Under the pieces are notes generated by a model. The model was not told the DNA's origin, did no database searches, and saw only the letters and a list, made by a program, of their open reading frames with translations. Below are positions 1 to 8,661 of a stretch of 28,854 nt of DNA, piece by piece. Both the position numbers and the translations under genes were made by a program. The first letter of the stretch is position 1; each line of letters starts with the position of its first letter. This DNA comes from an uncultured Lachnospiraceae bacterium (GTDB taxonomy: Bacteria; Bacillota; Clostridia; Lachnospirales; Lachnospiraceae): positions 1 to 28,854 of the forward strand of contig CAJUPF010000043.1 of the NCBI GenBank assembly GCA_910588565.1. The letters are read 5' to 3'.

Positions 1-1
1 T

Positions 2-958
2 GTACATCAGAAAGCCAAAAATTTAGCCCCAATCCAGGTTCTTCAGATTGGAGCGGTGACAGAGGGGCAGGAAGGCAAAAAGCTTGCGGATATCCACAGG
101 ATGGTACAGGCTGGAATTCCCGCGATTTCGGAGGACGGAAAATCGGTTATGGATACAGCTGTTTACCATAAAGCCATGCAGATAGCAAAAGAAGAGGGGA
201 TTCCGGTGTTTGCCCATTGCGAGGATAAAGCTCTGGTGCAGGGCGGCGTGATGAATGCCGGAAAACGTGCGCAGGAACTGCGGCTGCCTGGTATCAGCAA
301 TGAAGCAGAGGATGTGATTGCGGCGCGGGATATTGTGCTGGCAGCAGCCACGGGCGTACATCTGCATCTTTGTCATTGTTCTACCAGAGGAAGCGTCCAG
401 ATGGTAAAATATGCCCGGGAAAACGGTGTGAAAATTACGGCGGAAGCCTGCCCGCATCACTTTACATTATCAGATGAGGACATTCCCGGAGATAACGCGA
501 ATTATAAGATGAACCCGCCGCTGCGTTCCCCCAAAGATGTAGAGGCAATCAAAGAAGGGCTGAAAAATGATATTATTGATGTCATTGCGACGGATCATGC
601 GCCGCATACGGCGATTGAAAAGGGATTGCCGATGAAAAAGGCGCCCTTTGGGATTGTAGGGCTGGAAACAGCGGCAGCGCTTACGTATTCTGAGCTTGTG
701 CTGAAAGATTACCTGACTCCTATGCAGATGGCGGAGAAGATGAGTTATAATCCGGCTATGGTGATCGGATCGGAAAAAGGCACACTGCAGGAAGGCAGTA
801 TAGCGGATATTGTGATTTTTGATCCCAATCAGAATTATACGATTCAGACAGAAGATTTTGTGGGAAAAGCGAAAAACACACCTTTTGAAAACAGAAAAGT
901 CACCGGAAAAGTAATCACTACGATTGTATCCGGCGAAGTAGTGTACAGTGCGGAATAG
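2..958 (+). CDS. pyrC: Dihydroorotase, C-terminal part (5' end outside window)
   Basis: Third step of de novo pyrimidine synthesis: reversible cyclisation of N-carbamoyl-aspartate to dihydroorotate, a cytosolic zinc amidohydrolase. The frame is open from base 2 and reads VHQKAKNLAPIQVLQIGAVT before the GTG at 56, so that GTG is not the start and the gene continues to the left. Visible family motifs are the metal-site AHCED, HLCHCS, the ACPHHF block, the substrate loop KMNPPLR, and the catalytic-metal Asp in ATDHAPH. The C-terminus returns to the beta-sandwich (GSIADIVIFD). The amino-terminal HxH metal motif must lie upstream of the window. The stop overlaps the ribosome binding site of pyrF, so the genes are co-transcribed. 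The identification is firm. Confidence 0.95.
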   Translation, partial: VHQKAKNLAPIQVLQIGAVTEGQEGKKLADIHRMVQAGIPAISEDGKSVMDTAVYHKAMQIAKEEGIPVFAHCEDKALVQGGVMNAGKRAQELRLPGISNEAEDVIAARDIVLAAATGVHLHLCHCSTRGSVQMVKYARENGVKITAEACPHHFTLSDEDIPGDNANYKMNPPLRSPKDVEAIKEGLKNDIIDVIATDHAPHTAIEKGLPMKKAPFGIVGLETAAALTYSELVLKDYLTPMQMAEKMSYNPAMVIGSEKGTLQEGSIADIVIFDPNQNYTIQTEDFVGKAKNTPFENRKVTGKVITTIVSGEVVYSAE

Positions 959-967
959 GAGGACAGG

Positions 968-1903
968 ATGATTCAGAAACTGACGGATAAAATTAAAAAG
1001 ACCCATGCACCGATTTGTGTGGGATTAGACCCGATGTTAGACTATATACCAGAGCATATCTTACAAAAGGCGTTCGGAGAGCTTGGAGAGACGTTAGAGG
1101 GCGCCGCGGAGGCGGTCTGGCAGTACAATAAGGCGATTATTGATGCTGTATATGATTTGATTCCTTCTGTGAAACCGCAGATTGCCATGTATGAACAGTT
1201 TGGAATAGAAGGGCTTAAGGTATTTCAGAAGACGGTGGATTACTGCCATAAAAAAGATCTGATCGTAATCGGAGATATAAAGCGGGGAGACATTGGTTCC
1301 ACTTCGGCAGCTTATGCAACAGGGCATCTGGGAAAGGTCAAAATAGGAAGTAAAGAATATGCGGGATTTGACGAAGATTTTGCGACGGTGAACCCGTATC
1401 TTGGAACAGACGGGATACAGCCGTTTATTGATGTCTGTAAAAAGGAGAAGAAGGGGATTTTTATTCTGGTTAAGACGTCGAATCCTTCCAGTGGGGAATT
1501 TCAGGATCGTCTGGTGGATGGAAGGCCTCTTTATGAATGGGTGGGAGAAAAGGTAGCCCAGTGGGGCGAGAGCCATATGGGAGATTCTTACAGCTATATC
1601 GGGGCGGTTGTAGGCGCTACGTACCCCAAGATGGGAAAAGCGCTTCGAAAGATTATGCCAAAGAGTTTTATTCTGGTGCCAGGCTATGGCGCGCAGGGCG
1701 GAACTGGCGCGGATTTGGTGCATTTTTTCCAGGACGATGGGCTTGGAGCAGTCGTAAATTCTTCGAGAGGGATTATTGCAGCATATAAGCAGGAGAAATA
1801 CGCGCAGTATGGGGCAGAGAATTTTGCAGAGGCTTCGAGGGCGGCTGTGGAAGACATGATTGCAGATATTGACGGAGCGCTGCAAGGGAACAGAGGAAAG
1901 TAA
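968..1903 (+). CDS. pyrF: Orotidine 5'-phosphate decarboxylase (long form)
   Basis: Last step of UMP synthesis: decarboxylation of OMP to UMP. The 311-residue TIM barrel is longer than the ~235-residue short form and fits the long PyrF group found in many Clostridia and Mycobacteria. The amino end CVGLDPMLDYIP binds the substrate. The catalytic Lys/Asp cluster is IGDIKRGDIGSTSAAYA, with Lys near residue 105. The phosphate loop is VPGYGAQGGTG, followed by VVNSSRGI. It begins 9 nt after pyrC with AGGAGG just upstream of ATG 968, as expected for translational coupling in the pyr operon. No internal damage is seen. Confidence 0.95.
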   Translation: MIQKLTDKIKKTHAPICVGLDPMLDYIPEHILQKAFGELGETLEGAAEAVWQYNKAIIDAVYDLIPSVKPQIAMYEQFGIEGLKVFQKTVDYCHKKDLIVIGDIKRGDIGSTSAAYATGHLGKVKIGSKEYAGFDEDFATVNPYLGTDGIQPFIDVCKKEKKGIFILVKTSNPSSGEFQDRLVDGRPLYEWVGEKVAQWGESHMGDSYSYIGAVVGATYPKMGKALRKIMPKSFILVPGYGAQGGTGADLVHFFQDDGLGAVVNSSRGIIAAYKQEKYAQYGAENFAEASRAAVEDMIADIDGALQGNRGK

Positions 1904-1919
1904 AGGAGCAGTTATTATA

Positions 1920-2687
1920 ATGGCAGAAAAAAGAAGAGTACGGGGAAGAATTATCCGAAAAGAGGAGATTTCTCCTGGCATTTTTGATATGTGGCTTAAT
2001 GCAGAAGAAATTGCAGCGTCCGCAGCAGCGGGGCAGTTTGTTTCTCTTTACAGCGAAGATGAGAGCCGGCTTTTGCCGCGTCCCATCAGTATATGTGAGA
2101 TAGATAAAAAAGAAGGGGCGGTTCGTCTGGTGTTCCGTGTGGCTGGTAAGGGAACAAAAGAGTTTTCCCGTATGGCGGCAGGAATGGAGCTGGATATGGT
2201 TGGGCCTTTGGGAAACGGATTCCCATTGCAGGAAAAAGCAGCATTTCTGATTGGAGGAGGAATCGGTATTCCGCCGATGTTAGAACTGGCCAGGGAATTG
2301 AATTGTGAGAAGAAGGTGATCCTGGGATATCGGGACAGCCTGTTTTTAAATGAAGAATTTAGACAATACGGGGATGTTTATATCGCTACAGAAGATGGCA
2401 GCGCAGGTACGAAGGGAAATGTGCTGGATGCGATTTCAGAACATGCCCTGCAGGCGGATGTGATTTATGCCTGCGGGCCGCTGCCTATGCTGCGGGCGAT
2501 TAAACTGTATGCTTCTTTAAATCAGATCGAGTGTTATGTATCTTTGGAAGAACGTATGGCATGTGGAATCGGTGCCTGTCTGGGATGCGTATGCCAGTCA
2601 AAGGAACGGGATGCCCATACGAATGTAAACAATAAGAGAATTTGTAAGGAAGGGCCCGTGTTCCGGGCCGATGAGGTGGAGTTCTGA
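1920..2687 (+). CDS. pyrK: Dihydroorotate dehydrogenase B, electron-transfer subunit
   Basis: FAD and [2Fe-2S] subunit that passes electrons from the PyrD FMN to NAD+. The 255 residues read as a ferredoxin-reductase fold: an FAD-binding barrel with the RLLPRPISI motif near residue 55, an NAD-binding GGGIGIPPMLELAREL segment, then a cysteine cluster CGIGACLGCVC (Cys 215, 220, 223) plus Cys 242 to ligate the 2Fe-2S centre. The frame extends upstream to a TTG at 1860 inside pyrF, but ATG 1920 has its own AAAGGAG at 1902-1908 and matches the family start, so I use it. The stop overlaps the pyrD start by one base (TGATG). Confidence 0.94.
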   Translation: MAEKRRVRGRIIRKEEISPGIFDMWLNAEEIAASAAAGQFVSLYSEDESRLLPRPISICEIDKKEGAVRLVFRVAGKGTKEFSRMAAGMELDMVGPLGNGFPLQEKAAFLIGGGIGIPPMLELARELNCEKKVILGYRDSLFLNEEFRQYGDVYIATEDGSAGTKGNVLDAISEHALQADVIYACGPLPMLRAIKLYASLNQIECYVSLEERMACGIGACLGCVCQSKERDAHTNVNNKRICKEGPVFRADEVEF

Positions 2688-3589
2688 TGAATATGAGAGT
2701 AAATCTTGCGGGCGTGGAGTTTAAAAATCCTGTTATGACAGCATCGGGTACCTTTGGTTCCGGAGAAGAATTTTCAGAATTTGTGGATTTAAACCGATTG
2801 GGGGCAGTTGTGACAAAAGGGGTTGCGAATGTTCCCTGGGAAGGGAATCCTGTTCCCCGTGTGTCAGAAGTCTGCGGCGGTATGTTAAATGCGATTGGCC
2901 TGCAGAATCCGGGAATCGATCTGTTTGTGGAACGGGATATTCCTTTTTTAAAACAGTATGACACGAAGATTATTGTGAATGTCTGCGGGAAAAGCGCAAA
3001 GGATTACTGTGAAGTTGTGGAGCGGCTTTCCGGGGAGCCTGTGGATATGCTGGAAATCAATATTTCCTGCCCCAATGTAAAAGAGGGCGGTATTGCGTTT
3101 GGACAGAATCCCAAAAGCGTGGAAGCGATTACAAAAGAAGTGAAAAAGTATGCCGCACAGCCTGTTATTATGAAGCTTAGCCCCAATGTAACCGATATTA
3201 CGGAGATGGCAAGGGCTGCAGAGGCTGGCGGGGCGGATGTGCTTTCTTTGATTAATACGCTGACCGGAATGAAGATTGATATCTGGAAGCGGCAGTTTGC
3301 CCTGGCAAACAAGACCGGAGGATTGTCCGGCCCTGCGATTCATCCGATCGCAGTGCGTATGGTATACCAGACGGCCCAGGCAGTGTCCCTGCCGATTATC
3401 GGCATGGGCGGAATTATGACTGCGGAGGATGCCATTGAGATGATGTTAGCGGGTGCGTCCGCAGTTTCCGTTGGGACAGCGAATTTCCGGAACCCCTGTG
3501 TGACAGAGGAGATTCTTGACGGAATGCAGAACTATCTGGAACAGCAGGGAATTTCAGATGTTTTTGAGCTGACAGGGGCATTGCTGTAA
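2687..3589 (+). CDS. pyrD: Dihydroorotate dehydrogenase B, catalytic subunit
   Basis: FMN enzyme that oxidises dihydroorotate to orotate, a class 1B partner of PyrK rather than the membrane class 2 enzyme. The 300 residues have the usual length. Visible are the amino end FKNPVMTASGTFG, the active-site loop NISCPNVKEGG with the catalytic Cys near residue 128 (class 1 uses Cys, class 2 Ser), VIMKLSPNVTD, and the FMN phosphate loop IIGMGGIMTAEDA. The start overlaps the pyrK stop, so the two subunits are translationally coupled. The ATG at 2693 (second Met) is an alternative start two codons in. Confidence 0.95.
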   Translation: MNMRVNLAGVEFKNPVMTASGTFGSGEEFSEFVDLNRLGAVVTKGVANVPWEGNPVPRVSEVCGGMLNAIGLQNPGIDLFVERDIPFLKQYDTKIIVNVCGKSAKDYCEVVERLSGEPVDMLEINISCPNVKEGGIAFGQNPKSVEAITKEVKKYAAQPVIMKLSPNVTDITEMARAAEAGGADVLSLINTLTGMKIDIWKRQFALANKTGGLSGPAIHPIAVRMVYQTAQAVSLPIIGMGGIMTAEDAIEMMLAGASAVSVGTANFRNPCVTEEILDGMQNYLEQQGISDVFELTGALL

Positions 3590-3870
3590 TGGAACTTCTT
3601 ATATGTTATCTGCTGGGAATCAATCTGATTGCGTTTTTGCTTTTTGCGGTGGATAAATGGAAGGCGGTGCAGCATCGTTTTAGAATCCGGGAGTCTGTGT
3701 TGCTTGGAGCAGCCGCGGCAGGAGGCGCGTTTGGCGGGCTGCTTGCCATGCGTCTGTTCCGGCATAAAACGAAAAAGCCCAGGTTTGCCTGGGGGATTCC
3801 GGCGATGTTTGCGTTTCATATCGTTATTTTGCTGTATGCGGGCAGAATATTGGGAGTATTAGCTGTCTGA
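3589..3870 (+). CDS. DUF1294 small membrane protein
   Basis: A 93-residue protein of the DUF1294 family, of unknown function. It shows three hydrophobic stretches: residues ~3-21, ~39-58 and ~72-90. The family signature is visible as FAVDKWKA after the first helix and RIRES...GGAFGGLLAMRLFRHKTKK between the helices, with a conserved basic segment before the last helix. Its ATG overlaps the pyrD stop by one base, so it is the last cistron of the pyrimidine operon here. That placement may be opportunistic. The family assignment is good, the role unknown. Confidence 0.85.
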   Translation: MELLICYLLGINLIAFLLFAVDKWKAVQHRFRIRESVLLGAAAAGGAFGGLLAMRLFRHKTKKPRFAWGIPAMFAFHIVILLYAGRILGVLAV

Positions 3871-3945
3871 GCGATTCGTCTTGTCAGCAGCGGGAATTAT
3901 AGGATAGAGGGAAGTATACGGCAGATATAGTATGGAGGTTGGAGG

Positions 3946-4149
3946 ATGAAAAGAAGAAAGGTTAATTTGATTAGCTCTGTGATATGGTTTTTGATTACAT
4001 GCTGTTGGATTGTGGTAATGTGTTTGAATATTTATCATAAGTCGGATAGTCAGGTAATAGCGATATATGCTATTGTAACATTATTTTCGCTGTTAAGAGC
4101 GGTTTTTGATTTGGTTCTGTATAAAAAACAGACGAAAGAAATTCAGTAG
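3946..4149 (+). CDS. Small two-helix membrane protein, unknown
   Basis: A 67-residue ORF with a strong ribosome binding site (GGAGG in the GGAGGTTGGAGG just before ATG 3946). A basic start (MKRRK) leads into a hydrophobic helix (residues ~8-27), a short polar loop (NIYHKSDSQ), a second hydrophobic helix (~36-58) and a basic tail ending KKQTKEIQ. I do not recognise a family. It sits alone between the pyr operon and the SNF2 gene. Coding is supported by the RBS and the ordered membrane topology. Its function cannot be inferred. Confidence 0.65.
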   Translation: MKRRKVNLISSVIWFLITCCWIVVMCLNIYHKSDSQVIAIYAIVTLFSLLRAVFDLVLYKKQTKEIQ

Positions 4150-4310
4150 CGTAAAGCAGATGGGAATCCGCCTTTTTTGAAGGAACACAGGACAGTTTAG
4201 CAGGGAATCTGGGTATCTGAACTGTTGTAGGAAAACTTCAGGCAGGGCGGATTTTGTATGGAAGCTGTGTAATTTAGATGGAAAACATATAAAGGATTAG
4301 AGAAACAATC

Positions 4311-7300
4311 ATGATTGACTGGAAGCAGAAATTTGAACAAAGTACATTAGAACGGGGAAGAGGATTCTATTTGAACCGGCGGGTTGTCGGACTGCAGGAG
4401 AATAACGGCGTTTATCAGGCGGCGGTACTTGGGCGGCAGCGGTTTGAGGTATCTGTGAAGATGGATAAAAACAGCCTGGGACGTATGAATTGTATCTGTC
4501 CGGTGGCAAGAGGCGGCAAGAACTGCGATCATATGGCAGCAGTGTTATATGCGATAGAAGCAAGGGCGGAGGTAGAAAAAAAGAAACAGACAGAAGATCT
4601 GACCGAAGCCGCGCTTATGGAACAGTGGCGGCGGTTAGATGAAGAAGCCCGCAAGGCGGAAGAAGAAAAACGGGCCAAAGCAGCCCGTCAGAAAAGAGAA
4701 CGCCAGGAAGCAAAAAAAGCTGCCAGAGAGGCAAAAGCCGCCAAAGAAGAGCGGCTCCGCCAGGAAGAACAAGCTGCCAGGGAAGCAAAAGCCGCCGAAG
4801 AAGCAAAGGCAGCAGAACAGGAAAAGCGCCGTCAGGCCAGAGAAGCGCGGAAAGCGGAGCGGGAACGGCAAAAGGAAGAACAGAGGCGGCAGGCAGAGGA
4901 AGCCCGCCGCAAGGAACTGGAAAAGCGGCAGGCCGAAGAAGCCCGCAGAGAAGCGATTCGGAAGCAGAAAGCCGAGGAAGCTTCTAAACGTGCGGAAAAG
5001 AAGCAGAAGGAGCAGGAGGAGGCAAAGCGCCTGCAGGAAAAGCGAAAAAAAGAACAGGAAGAAGCAAAACGTCTGGAAGAACAGAGAAAGCAGGAAGAGG
5101 CAAAACGCATGAAAGAGCAGAAGAAGCAGGAAGAGGCGAAAAAACATCCGGGAAGAGAGAACTTTCTGCGGAATATAAGCAGCCGAAAAGAAGACTACAG
5201 TCTTCTTGGCGAGTCCTGGGAGGAAGATCCGGATGTTGCAAAAGAGCCAAGCAGCAGTGAAAATATAGTAAGGCTGGAACAATATAACTATTTTAACGGC
5301 GCACATATCAGAAATTCTGCAGGAGTAACGAAAAAAGCAGCTGCGGATGGGCAGAAGCTGTATGAGCAGGGGAAAATCTTTCTGAAACGGGTTGTAACCG
5401 GTTATAATCAACATGACGTTAGGATTATGGGACAGGCAGATGGCACAGGAATAGAAGGCAGGACAGAATTTCCGATTCGTGTGCTGTTTTCCCGTGATGA
5501 AATTATGCACATCGACTGCGGCTGTTCGGTTTGCCGGAGAGATTATTATTCCTATTATGAAACGAAGACGAAATGTCCCTATAAAGCCGGAATGCTGCTG
5601 CAGTTAGAAAATTTTTTAAGTACGCATAATATCGGCGACGCAACCGATGAATCAGGCGGACAGCTGATTGATTTTTATCAGTGGAAACGGGCAAATCATG
5701 CAGTGGCAGACACTGCGGTGAAAAAAGAAAGCTTACGGCTGACGCCACGCCTGACCAGAAAATCAGGGAAGCTTTCTTTATCATTTAAAATCGGCGAGAA
5801 AAAACTGTTTGTAGTGAAAAAACTGGATGAATTCTGCAGAAATGTCAAGGATTCGGCTACGGAAGTCTATGGTTCTAATACGGAGATTAACCACAGCCCG
5901 GAGAATTTTACCGAAGAGGGAAGAAGCTGGATTCATTTTATCAGCCAGATTGTACGGGAAGAGGAGGAGTTTCAGCAGCGGCTGCAAGAGTCCCGGTATT
6001 ATTATGGTTATAAAAAATCCGGCGTTGGCAGTGAACTGAATCTCTTTGGCTGGAGACTGGATGAGTTTTATAAGCAGCTGGGCGATGGTACGATTGAATT
6101 TGAGGATAAGGACGGGCAGAAAAAGAAAAAAATGGTCTTATCCTGTGCGAAGAACAATCCAAAAGTGACGATGCGTATATCTGAGGAAGATCAGATAAAA
6201 GACGGCGAATTTCATGGAATCCAGGTAAAAGGCAGCCTTCCGGATCTTTTTTTGGGAACGGATACGGCATATTATATTGACAATGCGCATCTGAATCAAG
6301 TAGATGGAGCATTTCTGGAACAGATTGAACCGCTGGCAGATCTGGCACAGGATGGTAAATTTTCCTTTTCCATCGGCAGGAACGGGCTGTCTGAGTTTTA
6401 TTATACGATTCTGCCTCAGCTGCAGGATATTGTAAAAGTGACAGAAACAGATCCGATGAAATTTCGTTCCTATCTGCCGCCAAAGGTGCGTTTTACCTTT
6501 TATCTTGACGCGGAGGAACAGAATGCGTTCTGCAGTATCTCCGCACATTATGGGGAACGGGAGTGCTCCGTACTCGATATCCTTCGGGAAGAAGATTTTC
6601 GTGAGCCAGAGATTTACCGGGATTTTTCCAAAGAGGAGGAAATTCTCTTTTATACCAAGCAGCTGTTTCCGGAGCTTGACTGGCAGAAGGAAGCGCTTCA
6701 TTGCGGAGGCAACGAGGATCTGGTGTATGAAGTGATGGAACACGGCACGGACAAGCTGATGGAATTTGGCGAGGTGCGCTGTACCAGAAGTTTTCTTGGT
6801 CTTCATGCGGTAAAATCGGTTAAAGTTTCTGTGGGCGTTTCCGTATCGGCGGGTCTGTTAGAACTCGATATTGCAACGGAAGATGTTCCCAAAGAGGAAC
6901 TGCTGGATATTTTAAACAGTTATCGGACGAAAAAGAAATATTACCGGCTAAAAGACGGTTCTTTTGTAAATTTGGAGGATTCTTCCCTGGAGATGCTGGC
7001 GGAGCTGATGGATGCCGCCCATGTAAAGCCGAAAGAATTTGTCAAAGGCAAGATGCACCTTCCGATGTACCGGACACTTTATCTCGACAAGATGTTAGAG
7101 GAACATGAGGGGGTTTACAGTAACAGGGACAGCCATTTTAGGAACGTGGTAAAAGGCTTTAAAACCATACAGGACGCAGACTTTGAAGAACCTAAAAGTC
7201 TCTCGACTGTAATGCGAAAGTACCAGAAAAACGGCTATAAATGGCTGCGGACACTGGAAACATGGCAGTTTGGCGGAATCCTGGCCGATGATATGGGACT

Positions 7301-8600
7301 TGGCAAAACGCTGCAGGTGATTGCAGTGTTGTTAGCCGCGAAACAGGAGGGAACGGCAGGGACTTCCCTTGTGGTTTCTCCGGCTTCCCTGGTCTATAAC
7401 TGGGGGGAAGAATTTGAAAAATTTGCGCCGGAGCTTAATGTTTCCCTGATTACAGGAACACAGGAGGAGCGCCAGGAGAAAATCGAAGCCTGGCAGGAAT
7501 CGGATGTACTGGTTACATCGTATGATTTGCTGAAACGGGATATTCTTTTCTATGAGGAAAAGCAGTTCGCTTATGAAATTATTGACGAAGCGCAATATAT
7601 CAAAAATCATACGACGGCGGCGGCAAAAGCAGTGAAAATTATAAACAGCCGAATCCGGTATGCACTGACCGGAACGCCAATTGAGAACCGGTTAAGTGAA
7701 TTATGGAGCATTTTTGATTATCTGATGCCAGGGTTTTTATATGGTTATGATGTATTTAAACGGGAAATTGAAACTCCGATTGTAAAAAGCGGGGATGAGA
7801 CAGCATTAGCGCGGCTGCAAAAAATGGTAAATCCTTTTATTTTGCGCAGGCTGAAGGAAGATGTCTTAAAAGATTTGCCGGAGAAACTGGAGGAATGCCG
7901 TTATGTACGTTTTAGCGGAGAACAGCAAAAACTGTATGACGGCCAGGTAGTACATATGCGGGAAAATATTGCCCGCCAGAATGCGGAGGAGTTTAACAAA
8001 AATAAGATGCTGATCCTTGCGGAATTGACAAAGCTGCGCCAGATCTGCTGTGATCCTGCTCTGTGTTTTGAAAATTACAAAGGAGACGCCGCAAAGCTTG
8101 AAGCCTGTGCGGAGCTGATCCAGAGCGCGATGGACGGCGGCCACAGAATGCTGGTATTTTCCCAGTTTACAACGATGCTGGACATTCTGCAGAAAAAGCT
8201 GGATTCACTGGGAATTTCCTATTATACAATTACCGGAAGCACTTCAAAAGAGAAGCGGCTTGCTTTGGTGAAAGAATTTAATGAGGGTGAGGTTCCGGTT
8301 TTTCTGATTTCATTAAAGGCAGGCGGCGTAGGGTTAAACCTTACCGGGGCAGATGTTGTGATCCATTACGATCCCTGGTGGAATCTGGCGGTCCAGAATC
8401 AGGCGACAGACCGTGCGCATCGTATCGGGCAGAAGAAAAAAGTGACAGTCTATAAACTGATTGCAAAACATACAATCGAAGAGAAAATCCAAAAGCTTCA
8501 GGAGATGAAGAAACATCTGGCGGATCAGGTAATCAGCGGGGACGCCGGCAAACTGGGCAGTTTGAGCAGAGAGGAGCTTTTAGAGCTGTTAGAAGTATAG
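4311..8600 (+). CDS. SWIM zinc-finger SNF2-family helicase/ATPase
   Basis: A 1429-residue DNA translocase-type protein of the bacterial SNF2 group. Order of parts: a SWIM zinc finger (Cys61-x-Cys63...Cys72-x-His74); a very long charged segment, residues ~85-285, of Lys/Glu/Arg/Ala-rich heptads predicted to be coiled coil; a second Cys cluster (Cys403, 405, 408 and a later CPY) that looks like a degenerate SWIM; a bacterial SNF2-associated region; then the ATPase. Helicase motifs are intact: Walker A DDMGLGKT (Lys ~999), DEAQ (~1092-1095), TGTPIENRLSELW, and motifs V/VI LKAGGVGLNLTGADVV and QATDRAHRIGQ. The ribosome binding site is weak (AAAGGA about 14 nt upstream). It is followed by a strong bidirectional terminator. 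The exact substrate is unknown. Roles in chromosome maintenance or defence are both possible. Confidence 0.93.
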   Translation: MIDWKQKFEQSTLERGRGFYLNRRVVGLQENNGVYQAAVLGRQRFEVSVKMDKNSLGRMNCICPVARGGKNCDHMAAVLYAIEARAEVEKKKQTEDLTEAALMEQWRRLDEEARKAEEEKRAKAARQKRERQEAKKAAREAKAAKEERLRQEEQAAREAKAAEEAKAAEQEKRRQAREARKAERERQKEEQRRQAEEARRKELEKRQAEEARREAIRKQKAEEASKRAEKKQKEQEEAKRLQEKRKKEQEEAKRLEEQRKQEEAKRMKEQKKQEEAKKHPGRENFLRNISSRKEDYSLLGESWEEDPDVAKEPSSSENIVRLEQYNYFNGAHIRNSAGVTKKAAADGQKLYEQGKIFLKRVVTGYNQHDVRIMGQADGTGIEGRTEFPIRVLFSRDEIMHIDCGCSVCRRDYYSYYETKTKCPYKAGMLLQLENFLSTHNIGDATDESGGQLIDFYQWKRANHAVADTAVKKESLRLTPRLTRKSGKLSLSFKIGEKKLFVVKKLDEFCRNVKDSATEVYGSNTEINHSPENFTEEGRSWIHFISQIVREEEEFQQRLQESRYYYGYKKSGVGSELNLFGWRLDEFYKQLGDGTIEFEDKDGQKKKKMVLSCAKNNPKVTMRISEEDQIKDGEFHGIQVKGSLPDLFLGTDTAYYIDNAHLNQVDGAFLEQIEPLADLAQDGKFSFSIGRNGLSEFYYTILPQLQDIVKVTETDPMKFRSYLPPKVRFTFYLDAEEQNAFCSISAHYGERECSVLDILREEDFREPEIYRDFSKEEEILFYTKQLFPELDWQKEALHCGGNEDLVYEVMEHGTDKLMEFGEVRCTRSFLGLHAVKSVKVSVGVSVSAGLLELDIATEDVPKEELLDILNSYRTKKKYYRLKDGSFVNLEDSSLEMLAELMDAAHVKPKEFVKGKMHLPMYRTLYLDKMLEEHEGVYSNRDSHFRNVVKGFKTIQDADFEEPKSLSTVMRKYQKNGYKWLRTLETWQFGGILADDMGLGKTLQVIAVLLAAKQEGTAGTSLVVSPASLVYNWGEEFEKFAPELNVSLITGTQEERQEKIEAWQESDVLVTSYDLLKRDILFYEEKQFAYEIIDEAQYIKNHTTAAAKAVKIINSRIRYALTGTPIENRLSELWSIFDYLMPGFLYGYDVFKREIETPIVKSGDETALARLQKMVNPFILRRLKEDVLKDLPEKLEECRYVRFSGEQQKLYDGQVVHMRENIARQNAEEFNKNKMLILAELTKLRQICCDPALCFENYKGDAAKLEACAELIQSAMDGGHRMLVFSQFTTMLDILQKKLDSLGISYYTITGSTSKEKRLALVKEFNEGEVPVFLISLKAGGVGLNLTGADVVIHYDPWWNLAVQNQATDRAHRIGQKKKVTVYKLIAKHTIEEKIQKLQEMKKHLADQVISGDAGKLGSLSREELLELLEV

Positions 8601-8601
8601 A

Positions 8602-8642
8602 AAAAACAGGCTGGCAGCCAGGGATGGCGCCAGCCTGTTTTT
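8602..8642. terminator. Bidirectional intrinsic terminator
   Basis: Perfect 14-nt arms 8602-8615 and 8629-8642, with an inner GCCA/TGGC stem capped by GGGA. An A-run precedes and a T-run follows, so both transcripts end in U. It lies between the converging SNF2 gene and the PepSY gene and serves both. Confidence 0.9.
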
Positions 8643-8661
8643 GCAATATCAATGCCGGGAT

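Noticed and set aside
470..1981. Minus-strand open frames opposite pyrC/pyrF
   Set aside because: The sense strand encodes unmistakable, densely packed pyr genes. The antisense products have no recognisable motifs.
4165..4253. Inverted AATCCGCC/GGCGGATT pair in the spacer before the SNF2 gene
   Set aside because: Only 8 bp separated by about 73 nt. It could be chance and has no clear terminator or operator context.
4635..5510. Long minus-strand open frame (291 codons) of Phe/Leu/Ser-rich composition
   Set aside because: It is the antisense of the Lys/Glu-rich coil of the SNF2 gene. Low stop frequency follows from that composition, and there is no credible family.
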